The notes under the pieces are model-generated. The model was not told the origin of the DNA. It worked only from the letters and a program-made list of their open reading frames with translations, and ran no database searches. The position numbers and the translations under genes are program-made. A stretch of DNA of 6,735 bases from Acetobacteraceae bacterium. Its GTDB lineage: Bacteria; Pseudomonadota; Alphaproteobacteria; Acetobacterales; Acetobacteraceae. Position 1 is the stretch's first letter; each line of letters starts with the position of its first letter. Location: contig DAICYU010000233.1 in the NCBI GenBank assembly GCA_027311485.1, forward strand, positions 1-6,735, given 5' to 3'. Positions 1 to 6,392 of this stretch are shown here, one piece after another.

Positions 1-354
1 TTCGTCGTCGCCGGCCGGGTCATCGCGGTTTGCCACCAAACTGTCGTTATATCGCGATGCTGGGGATCACGCCGGCCGTCGACGCCGGCCCGGGCATGTT
101 GTTAAAATCGCCGTAATGAACTTGTCATGTCATTAAGAAATAAACGCCATTGCGCGGATGCGCGCGCCGTGATCACTTTAAAACTGTGGGCCGCACATAT
201 GATCTTGTCTTTGCGTATCTCGTCCGGATCTTGCCGGTTATGGCGGTCCCGTATGGTGGGAGCATCCTGGACATGATCGTCGTACGCGGCCGGAACTGGT
301 TGAATGCACGGTGCCGGCTGGGCCGTCGGGATGGCTATCATAACTAATGTATGT

Positions 355-367
355 ACAGACTGTCTGT
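355..367. promoter_or_regulatory. Perfect 13-bp palindrome, operator-like
   Basis: ACAGAC and GTCTGT are exact reverse complements separated by one T. The site lies about 110 bp upstream of the gspE start, in non-coding DNA, just after an AT-rich run (TATCATAACTAATGTATGT). A symmetric AGAC/GTCT core of this size is typical of sites for dimeric repressors and recalls TetR-family operators of the NemR type (TAGAC..GTCTA). The symmetry is seen directly; the role as an operator and the identity of any binder are inference. Confidence 0.35.
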
Positions 368-412
368 CGGATTGCCGGCTGTGGCCCGATGGCAGCCATA
401 CCGCCTTGCTAA

Positions 413-428
413 GACGCCTTCTGGCGTC
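413..428 (+). other. Hairpin in the gspE leader
   Basis: GACGCC (413-418) and GGCGTC (423-428) form a perfect 6-bp, mostly G:C stem closed by a TTCT tetraloop. It ends 47 nt before the gspE ATG. There is no following T-run (the next bases are ATGATGTTCGG), so it does not look like a complete intrinsic terminator. It could be a leader RNA structure or the remnant of a terminator from an upstream gene. A weaker 5-bp GGCTG/CAGCC stem lies just before it at 377-397. Confidence 0.35.
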
Positions 429-475
429 ATGATGTTCGGCCTTCCAGCACGTGGCCATGCGCGCGTGGGGCGCGA

Positions 476-2221
476 ATGAATTTCGACCCTTCACCAACCT
501 CAGGGCGTGCCGAAGTCGAAACGGCCGGCCGCAGCCAGTTGGCTGCGGCGCCGTCCATCGAAGCGCTGATAGAACACATGGTCGCGGCCGGCACGGATCC
601 GCGCGCGATCGAGCGTGCCCGCCTGGTCACGGCGGACAACGGACAGCGCCTTGATACTATCCTTCTTAGTCTCGGGCTCGTCAGCGAACGGCAGATGGCA
701 GAGGCCGGCGCGGCGTTGCTTGGCACGACAGTGATCCGGCCAGACCAGTATCCGGCCACTCTGCCCGACTGCGCCGCCGTGCTGGCATCGCGCTATCTGC
801 GCGCGGCACGGTGCCTGCCGCTGAGCGACACTGCGGACGGGCTGACAATCGCCGTCGCTGATCCGCTCGACACCTTCGCACCCGCCGCCATCGCCGCCGC
901 GACCGGACGCGATGTCAGGGTCCGCATCGCCGTCCCGGTGGAACTGGAAGCGGCGATGGCGCGCCTGCTGCCCGACCCCGAAGCCGAAGACGCCGAACAG
1001 GGCGGCGCGGCGCTGGAAGACGACGCGGAACGCCTGAAGGACCTGGCCAGCGAAGCGCCGGTCATTCGCCTGGTCAACCAGATCATCGCCCGCGCCGTCG
1101 AAACCAGCGCATCGGACATCCATATCGAGCCGTTCGAGGATTCTGTTCGCATCCGCTATCGCTACGACGGCGTTCTGCAGGAAACCGACAACCCCCCGCC
1201 CCGGCTCGCCGCCGCCATCGTGTCCCGCATCAAGATCATGGCCCGCCTGGATATCGCCGAGCGGCGACTGCCGCAGGACGGGCGCATCCGGTTGGCGGTG
1301 CGGGGCCAGGACGTGGATTTCCGCGTCTCGACCCTTGCCTCGATGCATGGCGAAACGGTGGTGCTGCGCGTCCTCGACCGCAGCGCCGTCACCTTCGCCT
1401 GGGACAAGCTCGGCCTTGCCCCCGCGGTGGTGGGCCAGCTGGAAAAGTCGCTCGCGCTGCCAAACGGTATCGTTCTGGTCACCGGCCCCACCGGCAGCGG
1501 CAAGACCACGACACTGTATACCGGGCTGCTTGCATTGAATGCAGTGACGCGCAAGATCATTACGGTCGAGGACCCGATTGAATACCAGCTGCGCGGCATC
1601 AACCAGGTGCAGGTAAAGCCACAGATCGGACTGACGTTCGCCACCCTGCTGCGCACCATCCTCCGCCAGGACCCCGATGTCATTATGGTCGGCGAAATTC
1701 GCGACCTGGAGACGGCCCAGATTACCGTGCAGGCGGCGCTGACCGGGCATCTGGTGCTGTCCACCCTGCACACCAACTCCGCCGCTGCGACAATCACCCG
1801 GCTGCGCGACATGGGCCTGGAGGATTACCTGATGACGGCGGTCCTGCGCGGCGTGCTGGCACAGCGCCTGGTCCGCCGCCTGTGCCGGACCTGTCGCCGG
1901 CCAGCCGAGGCGCCCCCGGCGGTGACCGAGCAGTTCCGGCTCGATCCGCCGCAGCACGGCGGCAAGGTGACCCTGTGGCACCCGGTCGGGTGCGCCGACT
2001 GCCGCAAAACGGGGTACCGTGGACGGCTGGCCATCGCCGAATTTCTGCCGCAGACCGAACAGGTCGAACGCCTGATCCTCGGCCGGGCCGACCAGAACGA
2101 AATTGAACGGGCGGCGGTCGCCGCCGGCATGGTGCCGCTGTTCCGGGCCGGCGTTGCCGCGGCATTGGACGGCACGACGACGATCGAGGAAGTCGTCCGC
2201 GGCATCCAGGCGGACAGTTGA
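476..2221 (+). CDS. gspE: Type II secretion ATPase GspE
   Basis: 581 aa, the cytoplasmic hexameric ATPase that powers pseudopilus assembly and substrate export. An N-terminal T2SSE_N/MshEN-like region (about residues 25-165) is followed by an acidic linker rich in E, D and A, then the N2 domain opening LASEAPVIRLVN (from 190) with ASDIHIEP (212-219). The ATPase core has Walker A GPTGSGKTT (337-345, Lys343), the Asp box VEDPIE (364-369), Walker B DPDVIMVGEIRD (399-410, Glu407) and the His box TGHLVLSTLHTN (423-434). A complete zinc-binding C-metal module is present: Cys470, Cys473, Cys506, Cys509. All catalytic motifs are intact and the length is normal for the family. ATG 476 is the first start codon after the in-frame stop at 410-412; the only ribosome-binding hint is GGGG at 467-470. 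It is the first operon gene in the window. The four cysteines and E407 separate this GspE/PilB-type ATPase from retraction ATPases of the PilT type. The stop TGA overlaps the gspF ATG by one base. Confidence 0.97.
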   Translation: MNFDPSPTSGRAEVETAGRSQLAAAPSIEALIEHMVAAGTDPRAIERARLVTADNGQRLDTILLSLGLVSERQMAEAGAALLGTTVIRPDQYPATLPDCAAVLASRYLRAARCLPLSDTADGLTIAVADPLDTFAPAAIAAATGRDVRVRIAVPVELEAAMARLLPDPEAEDAEQGGAALEDDAERLKDLASEAPVIRLVNQIIARAVETSASDIHIEPFEDSVRIRYRYDGVLQETDNPPPRLAAAIVSRIKIMARLDIAERRLPQDGRIRLAVRGQDVDFRVSTLASMHGETVVLRVLDRSAVTFAWDKLGLAPAVVGQLEKSLALPNGIVLVTGPTGSGKTTTLYTGLLALNAVTRKIITVEDPIEYQLRGINQVQVKPQIGLTFATLLRTILRQDPDVIMVGEIRDLETAQITVQAALTGHLVLSTLHTNSAAATITRLRDMGLEDYLMTAVLRGVLAQRLVRRLCRTCRRPAEAPPAVTEQFRLDPPQHGGKVTLWHPVGCADCRKTGYRGRLAIAEFLPQTEQVERLILGRADQNEIERAAVAAGMVPLFRAGVAAALDGTTTIEEVVRGIQADS

Positions 2222-3450
2222 TGCCGGCCTGGCGCTACGGTGCGGTGGATCGGTCCGGACGGCCGATCCAGGGCAGCCTGGAGGCACCGGACGAGGCCAC
2301 CGTGCTGCGGCAGCTCCGCCGTGACGGCGCGCTGCCGCTCTCGATCAGCCCGTCACGCAGTGGCCTGGCCGGGAGCCTGGGCGGCGTTCTGTCCGGATCG
2401 ATCGGCGGGACACGCGGGCTGACGCGCCAGGACGTCACCGATCTGACCCGGGAACTGGCGACAATGCTCGCAGCGGGCCAGGACCTGGACCGCGCACTGC
2501 GTTTCCTGGTCGAGACGACGACGCGCCGGCGCGTCGGCCGCCTGCTGAACGACGTGCGGGACGAAATCCGCGATGGCAGTTCGCTGGCCGTCGCGCTGGG
2601 GCGGCGGCCGGACAGCTTTTCACGCCTGTATGTCGGCCTGGTGCGAGCGGGCGAGGCCGGCGGCAGCCTGCCAGCGACCCTGGACCGCATGGCGGACCTG
2701 ATGGAACAGGAACGGCGGCTGGCGACGACGGTCCAGTCGGCTTTGATCTATCCCGCGCTGCTAACCGTGGGGGCGATCGGCGCGGTGACCTTGCTGCTGA
2801 CGCAGGTGTTGCCGCAGTTCGTACCGTTGTTCGAGCAGAATGGCGCCGCCCTGCCCGCCTCCACCCAGTTCCTGATCAACGCGGGCGATGCGGTGTCGCG
2901 CTACGGCCTGGCGGGCCTGGCCAGTGCCCTGACACTGGGCCTGCTGGTGCGCGCGCTGCTGCGGGAACAGGCGATCCGCCTCGGCTTCGACCGGTTGAAA
3001 CTCCGGCTGCCGGTGATCGGCGGCCTGGCGAAGGAGGTCATGGCCGCCCGGTTCGCGCGGACCCTGGGAACCTTGCTGCAGAACCGTGTCTCATTGATTC
3101 CGGCGCTGGCGATCGTGCGCGAGGTTGTCGGCAACGCGGCGGGAACCCGCGCCATCGACGATGCCACCGCAAGTGCCACCGGCGGCGCCGGCCTGTCCGG
3201 GTCACTCGGCGCGTCAGGGCTGTTCCCGGTCCGCCTGGTACACCTGCTGCGCCTGGGCGAGGAGACGGCGCAGCTGGGCCCGATGGCGTTGCGCGCGGCC
3301 ACGATACACGAGGAAAAGGTCCGGGTCCTGACGCAGCGGCTGACGGCTCTGCTGGTACCGGCCATCACCATCATCATGGGCGCGCTCATCGCCGGCATCG
3401 TCTCGTCGCTGCTCCTCGCCATGCTCAGCCTGAACGACCTGGCGCAGTAA
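2221..3450 (+). CDS. gspF: Type II secretion inner-membrane platform protein GspF
   Basis: 409 aa, the polytopic inner-membrane protein at the base of the pseudopilus, where it is thought to couple GspE motion to pilin insertion. The N-terminus MPAWRYGAVDRSGRPIQGSL is the typical GspF opening. Two GspF (T2SSF) repeats lie at about residues 70-195 and 275-398. Membrane segments are visible at about 175-197 (beginning LIYPALL), 228-250 and 377-403, the usual three-helix pattern, and the second repeat carries the LLRLGEETAQLGPM motif. I chose ATG 2221 rather than TTG 2218 because it gives the family-like N-terminus. An AGGCGGA-like ribosome site (2208-2214) sits 6 nt upstream, inside the end of gspE. 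The TGATG junction with gspE and the TAATG junction with gspH imply translational coupling. Confidence 0.96.
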   Translation: MPAWRYGAVDRSGRPIQGSLEAPDEATVLRQLRRDGALPLSISPSRSGLAGSLGGVLSGSIGGTRGLTRQDVTDLTRELATMLAAGQDLDRALRFLVETTTRRRVGRLLNDVRDEIRDGSSLAVALGRRPDSFSRLYVGLVRAGEAGGSLPATLDRMADLMEQERRLATTVQSALIYPALLTVGAIGAVTLLLTQVLPQFVPLFEQNGAALPASTQFLINAGDAVSRYGLAGLASALTLGLLVRALLREQAIRLGFDRLKLRLPVIGGLAKEVMAARFARTLGTLLQNRVSLIPALAIVREVVGNAAGTRAIDDATASATGGAGLSGSLGASGLFPVRLVHLLRLGEETAQLGPMALRAATIHEEKVRVLTQRLTALLVPAITIIMGALIAGIVSSLLLAMLSLNDLAQ

Positions 3451-3950
3451 TGGCCCGGCATAGTCTGCTGTGGCATAGCCCGGTGGGGCATTACCCAGTG
3501 GGGCATAACCCGGTGTGGGCGCGATGGCGCCGCAGCCGGCGGGCTGGCACGGCTGGTTTCACCCTGATCGAGACGCTGGTGGTGCTGGTGATCCTCGGTC
3601 TTGCGCTGGGCATCGTCGCCGGCTTTGCCAATCGCGGCCATACCGGACTGGATCTCACCACCGCCGCGGATGACCTTGCCAGCGCCTTGCGGCTGGCCAG
3701 GGCACGCGCGATCGCCCGGCAGGCGCCATCGGTGTTCGCGCCCACAGCCGGCGGGCACGGTTATGTGCTGGACGGCCGGGCGAAGACACTGCCGTCGTCG
3801 TTGGTGGTATCGCTTGCCGGGCTGCGTTCGATTCGCTTCGCGCCGGACGGCAGCAGTTCAGGTGGAACGATCCGGCTTTTGCAGGCCAGCGCGTCGCGCA
3901 GTGTGCGTGTCGACTGGCTGACCGGGCGCGTCACCGTCGCCGCCCCATGA
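3450..3950 (+). CDS. gspH: Minor pseudopilin GspH (GspH/FimT family)
   Basis: 166 aa preprotein with a class III (prepilin) signal: basic stretch RWRRSRR, then G36 before F37-TLIE, so prepilin peptidase would cleave after Gly36 and leave N-methyl-Phe at +1 and Glu41 at +5. The hydrophobic helix (LVVLVILGLALGIVAG) follows. The mature part is about 130 aa; its C-terminal half, with IRFAPDGSSSGGTIRL and the end LTGRV, has the GspH signature pattern, which favours GspH over GspG, GspI or GspJ. GspH is a minor pseudopilin near the pseudopilus tip. The leader of 36 residues is unusually long because of a pentapeptide repeat (separate entry). GTG at 3513 (Val22) is an alternative start, with GGGG at 3500-3503 as a possible ribosome site, and would give a more ordinary 15-residue leader. 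ATG 3450 is preferred because it overlaps the gspF stop by one base, but the start remains uncertain. Confidence 0.88.
   Translation: MARHSLLWHSPVGHYPVGHNPVWARWRRSRRAGTAGFTLIETLVVLVILGLALGIVAGFANRGHTGLDLTTAADDLASALRLARARAIARQAPSVFAPTAGGHGYVLDGRAKTLPSSLVVSLAGLRSIRFAPDGSSSGGTIRLLQASASRSVRVDWLTGRVTVAAP
3453..3512 (+). repeat. 15-bp tandem repeat inside the gspH leader
   Basis: Four 15-bp units read in frame as ARHSL, LWHSP, VGHYP and VGHNP. The last two units (3483-3497 and 3498-3512) match at 13 of 15 bases; the second and fourth match at 12 of 15; the first is the most diverged (9 of 15 against the second). The conserved core is GGCAT. Because the unit is a multiple of three, changes in copy number keep the pilin frame. 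The repeat lies upstream of the prepilin cleavage site, so it would be removed from the mature protein, or would not be translated at all if GTG 3513 is the true start. Confidence 0.75.
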
Positions 3951-4093
3951 TGACGTCGCGGATTATGACATTGCCAAGGATGATATGGCCCGTGATGGCA
4001 CTGAAGGTCCGTGCCGGTTACGTGGCTTTTATCATCATTCGGTCAAATCCGGCATCGGAACAACCCTGTATATCCCGATCGTGTTGCCAGTGA
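3947..4093 (+). CDS. Possible small ORF coupled to the gspH stop
   Basis: An ATG overlapping the gspH stop as ATGA opens a 48-codon frame beginning MMTSRIMTLPRMIW and ending CISRSCCQ. The coupling geometry matches the real junctions in this operon. However, the product has no prepilin motif, no recognisable domain and a composition (many Met, Ile, Ser) unlike its neighbours. I do not recognise it. It may be a chance frame, or the start of a former gene such as gspI whose body was deleted. Confidence 0.18.
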   Translation: MMTSRIMTLPRMIWPVMALKVRAGYVAFIIIRSNPASEQPCISRSCCQ

Positions 4094-4105
4094 TTTCCGC
4101 TTTCT
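3951..4105. other. Gap between gspH and gspL at the usual gspI-J-K position
   Basis: 155 bp at about 51% GC by hand count, clearly lower than the flanking genes. Besides the 48-codon frame that starts at 3947, a second + frame starts at ATG 3985 and runs to 4116 (43 aa, opening MARDGTEGPC, hydrophobic near its end), overlapping the gspL start. Neither frame looks like a pseudopilin. There is no clear terminator, promoter or insertion-sequence end; only a 4-bp TCCG/CGGA stem (around 4048-4059) is visible. All the other gene junctions in the window are 2 nt apart or overlapping, so this gap stands out. Confidence 0.6.
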
Positions 4106-5179
4106 ATGTTGCCTGAGTTCCTGACCTGGTGGACCCGCCAGATGGCGGATCTTGCCGCGCCGCTGCTCAAACGGCTGCCGAGCAACGCGCCCGATGCCAT
4201 GCTGCTGACGCCGGGCGTCGGCGGCACGCTGGGCGTGTCTGTACGGCACAAAGGGCAGATCGGAATACTGCCAGGCCTGCCAGCCGCGGCCGATCCGGAT
4301 CAGCTTCGTGACATGATTGCGCGACGCCGGCGCCGGGAGCCGGTGATGATCCGTCTGACCCGGAATCCCCTGGTGCGCGATGTCTGGCTGCCGGCAGCGG
4401 TCGAAGCCGGCCTGGATCGTTTCCTGACGTATGAAATGGATCAGCTGACGCCGTTCAAGGCGGCGGACGTCTTCTTTGCCCACCGTGTCCTCGGCGTGGA
4501 CCGCCGCAAGGCGGCCATTCACGTCGAGATCACCCTGGTGCCGAAGGTATGGGTGCACGCATTGCTAGACCGGCTGGAGCGTGCGGGCATCGTGCCGGCT
4601 GCCTTGGAAGTGCCGGCAGGCCTGAATGTCCCGGCTGGCGGGCGAACCACGGACGTCATGGCGCCAAAGGGCGGCATGCGGTGCATCCCTCTGCGCCATG
4701 CGGATCCGACCCGCCGCACCCGGCAGCGGCTGGCCTGGCGGACGGCGGTCGCAGCGTCGGGCAGCCTCGCCCTTGCGACCCTGGCAGAGCCTTTGGTGCG
4801 GCAATCGATGGCATTGGGCAGGGTCGAGGCGCAGGTCGCGGAACTGCGGCCGCGTGTCCACGAAGCCGAGATGCTGCGCCAGCGAATCGCCGCCGGGCTC
4901 GCGGGCTCCGGGCGCATCGCGGCGGCGCGGCAACAGGCGGGGCAGCCGCTGGCCATCCTTGCCGACCTTACGGACAGCTTGCCGGACGATACCTGGCTCA
5001 CCAGCCTGAGCCTGCGGCGCACCCGTCTTGTCCTTGAGGGACATTCGACTGCCGCAACCCGGCTGATCGCCGCCCTGGCCAGCGGGAAGCGGCTGCACAA
5101 CCCGTCATTCGCCGCACCCGTCCTGCGAGCCGAGACCGGCGGTGAGGTATTCACCATCCAGGCCGAGGTCACCCCCTAA
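4106..5179 (+). CDS. gspL: Type II secretion assembly protein GspL (PilN-domain type)
   Basis: 357 aa bitopic inner-membrane protein that holds GspE at the platform and pairs with GspM. The cytoplasmic part (about 1-210) is a shortened GspL/PilM-like region with the conserved-looking stretch FLTYEMDQLTPF (106-117). A weak, Ala-rich membrane segment follows at about 213-229, then a probable coiled coil (about 229-265) and a PilN-like ferredoxin-fold domain (about 284-355, beginning ILADLTDSLPDDTWL). ATG 4106 lacks a visible ribosome site; Met13 (ATG 4142) has GGTGGA 8 nt upstream. I kept 4106 because the N-terminal FLTWWTRQMADL stretch recalls alphaproteobacterial relatives, but the start is uncertain. 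The gene follows a 155-bp gap and is separated from gspM by 2 nt. The family call is good; whether to name it GspL or PilN is partly convention. Confidence 0.85.
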   Translation: MLPEFLTWWTRQMADLAAPLLKRLPSNAPDAMLLTPGVGGTLGVSVRHKGQIGILPGLPAAADPDQLRDMIARRRRREPVMIRLTRNPLVRDVWLPAAVEAGLDRFLTYEMDQLTPFKAADVFFAHRVLGVDRRKAAIHVEITLVPKVWVHALLDRLERAGIVPAALEVPAGLNVPAGGRTTDVMAPKGGMRCIPLRHADPTRRTRQRLAWRTAVAASGSLALATLAEPLVRQSMALGRVEAQVAELRPRVHEAEMLRQRIAAGLAGSGRIAAARQQAGQPLAILADLTDSLPDDTWLTSLSLRRTRLVLEGHSTAATRLIAALASGKRLHNPSFAAPVLRAETGGEVFTIQAEVTP

Positions 5180-5181
5180 GC

Positions 5182-5850
5182 ATGGCCCTATCTCTGCCGT
5201 CCGGCCGCCGGGGCCAGGCCCTGGCGCTTGGCATCGCGGCCCTGGCGGGGGCCGTCCTGTGGCTTGGCGCCGTCGCGCCGCTGCTGGACGCCTACAATGA
5301 CCGGGCCGAAACGCTGCGCCGGGAGCAGGCTGTCAGCCGGCGCATGGAAGCGCTGGTGCAGACGCTTCCGGCACTGCGTGAGCGGGCATCGGCGGCAGTC
5401 GGGGCCGGACACGAGACGGATGCGCTGCTGCCGGGCCGGTCGGATGCGCTGGCCGCCGCGGCCCTGCAGCAGAAACTCGATGAACTGGCGAAAGCCTCCG
5501 GCGTGCGGCTTGGCAGCCAGGAGATCCTGCCAGTGCAGGCAAGCGGCGCATTCCGCACGATCGGCGTGCGCGTCACCCTCCGTGCGCCCTGGCGGTCGGT
5601 GGTCGGGTTGCTGCAGGCGCTGGCACAGGCGGCGACGCCCATGGTGGTGGATGAGCTTTCGCTGCGTGGGCCGGCCGCCACCGTGCATGACCCCGATCTG
5701 CCGGTCGATGCCAGCTTTACCGCCACCGCGCTGCGCGGGTCTGTTCCGACGCCGGAGAAGGCGTCCGAGGACGCGCCGCCCGCCGCCATCGTCCAGCCGC
5801 CGGTAGCTACCCGGCCGGTAACCGCAAAGCCGGGCGCAAAGGCGCCATGA
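5182..5850 (+). CDS. gspM: Type II secretion protein GspM (subtype b)
   Basis: 222 aa inner-membrane protein, partner of GspL. A short cytoplasmic tail and one membrane segment (about residues 12-34, rich in Ala, Leu and Gly) are followed by a periplasmic coiled region with many Arg and Glu residues. The ferredoxin-like domain is recognisable as the GspM subtype b pattern: DALAAAALQQKLDELA, GVRLGSQEILP, FRTIGVRV, then a late TPMVVDELSLRG (together about 88-162). The last 35 or so residues are a Pro/Ala-rich tail. The ATG lies 2 nt after the gspL stop; the only ribosome-site candidate, GAGG at 5165-5168, is distant (13 nt), so translation is probably coupled to gspL. The stop overlaps gspN as ATGA. 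Confidence 0.88.
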   Translation: MALSLPSGRRGQALALGIAALAGAVLWLGAVAPLLDAYNDRAETLRREQAVSRRMEALVQTLPALRERASAAVGAGHETDALLPGRSDALAAAALQQKLDELAKASGVRLGSQEILPVQASGAFRTIGVRVTLRAPWRSVVGLLQALAQAATPMVVDELSLRGPAATVHDPDLPVDASFTATALRGSVPTPEKASEDAPPAAIVQPPVATRPVTAKPGAKAP

Positions 5851-6392
5851 ACCGGAAATCCGCGCTGGCTGTCCTGAGCCTGGTCGTGGCCGGTCTTCTG
5901 GCCTGGGAGATGGCCACGCCAGACGATGCCACGGACGCGACGGCGCCCTTGCCCCTGGCGGTTGCCGCCAGGCCGGCCAGGCCCGGGCAGGATGCTGCGC
6001 CGACACCGGAACTGGCCGCCAGCGCCGCAAGGACAATCCTGGCGCGCCCGCTGTTCAGCCCGGATCGCCGTCCGGCCCCGCCGCAGCAGGAGGCGCCACC
6101 GGCGCAGGCAGCCGAGACGCTTCCCCGGCTCAGCGGCATCGTGGTCGGGCCGTCGGGGCGGCACGCCATCTTCGTCGACGCAGCCGGCCACGGCCGCATC
6201 ACCGCCGAAGGTGCGACAATCGCCGGCTTCACTCTCAACAAAATCGAACCGGGGCAGGTCACCCTGACCTCATCCGCAGGAGAGCGTGTGCTGCATCCGT
6301 CCTTTTCCCAAACCTCAAGCCGCGGGCCGGGCAAAGCCATGGCAGGCGCCACCGCGCTGCCAGCACCGGTGCCGCCCGAGGAGCACCGATGA
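5847..6392 (+). CDS. gspN: GspC/GspN-type protein linking platform and secretin
   Basis: 181 aa with one N-terminal membrane anchor (about residues 5-20) after MNRK, a Pro/Ala-rich periplasmic linker, and ILARPLFSPDRRP (64-76), a motif typical of GspC-like proteins. The homology region (HR) starts at LPRLSGIVVG (92) and includes ITAEGATIAGFTLNKIEPGQVTL, the beta-rich domain that in GspC contacts the N0 domain of GspD. The protein ends after a short disordered tail and has no PDZ or coiled-coil module, unlike the GspC proteins of gammaproteobacteria. Related short proteins in acetic acid bacteria have been labelled GspN; function is inferred to be GspC-like. The gene overlaps both neighbours by ATGA, directly before gspD, where its partner is encoded. 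Confidence 0.8.
   Translation: MNRKSALAVLSLVVAGLLAWEMATPDDATDATAPLPLAVAARPARPGQDAAPTPELAASAARTILARPLFSPDRRPAPPQQEAPPAQAAETLPRLSGIVVGPSGRHAIFVDAAGHGRITAEGATIAGFTLNKIEPGQVTLTSSAGERVLHPSFSQTSSRGPGKAMAGATALPAPVPPEEHR
6378..6383 (+). promoter_or_regulatory. Strong ribosome-binding site for gspD
   Basis: GAGGAG lies 5 nt before ATG 6389, inside the last codons of gspN. It is the best Shine-Dalgarno match of any gene in the window and decides the gspD start. It fits the need for many secretin copies (about 15 per machine) relative to platform proteins; that link is inference. Confidence 0.65.

Larger units (their letters stand above)
1..475. other. Upstream non-coding region / operon control region
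   Basis: No reading frame here looks like a real protein on either strand. Base composition is mixed: the ends are GC-rich, while 101-210 is about 45% GC by hand count, well below the genes that follow. Structures visible are a GTTTG/CAAAC hairpin (28-41), a GCCGGC/GCCGGC hairpin with a 7-nt loop (71-89), a palindrome (355-367), a GGCTG/CAGCC hairpin (377-397) and a GACGCC/GGCGTC hairpin (413-428). None is followed by a T-run, so no intrinsic terminator can be called. I found no sigma-70 promoter with two good boxes at normal spacing; TTGCCG at 372-377 with CATACC at 397-402 is the nearest to gspE but has a 19-nt spacer and weak matches. By position the region should contain the promoter of the T2SS operon. 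Confidence 0.6.

Noticed and set aside
71..89. GCCGGC/GCCGGC stem with a 7-nt loop as an intrinsic terminator
   Set aside because: GCCGGC is self-complementary and common in this DNA (another copy at 10-15), and no T-run follows.
150..347. A 65-codon + frame from TTG 150 in the upstream region
   Set aside because: Non-ATG start with no ribosome site, no recognised domain, and third-position base use unlike the clear genes.
406..434. TTGCTA (406-411) and ATGATG (429-434) as a gspE promoter
   Set aside because: The -10 match is poor and the spacer would be filled by the hairpin; I could not support it.
102..497. A 131-codon minus-strand frame across the upstream region
   Set aside because: Low-complexity, Arg/His-rich product without a domain, overlapping the gspE start and the leader hairpins; no sign of coding bias.
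500..2287. A 595-codon open frame on the minus strand covering almost all of gspE
   Set aside because: It mirrors gspE in a GC-rich genome where antisense stops are rare; the product has no recognisable domain, while the + strand carries every GspE motif.
3453..3512. The 15-bp repeats as a CRISPR or iteron array
   Set aside because: The units are directly adjacent without spacers, few, diverged, and in frame inside a gene; they fit a coding minisatellite instead.
2901..3758. A 285-codon minus-strand frame with a repeated MPH-type motif
   Set aside because: The apparent protein repeat is the reverse reading of the 15-bp repeat in the gspH leader; the frame runs antisense across two well-supported genes.
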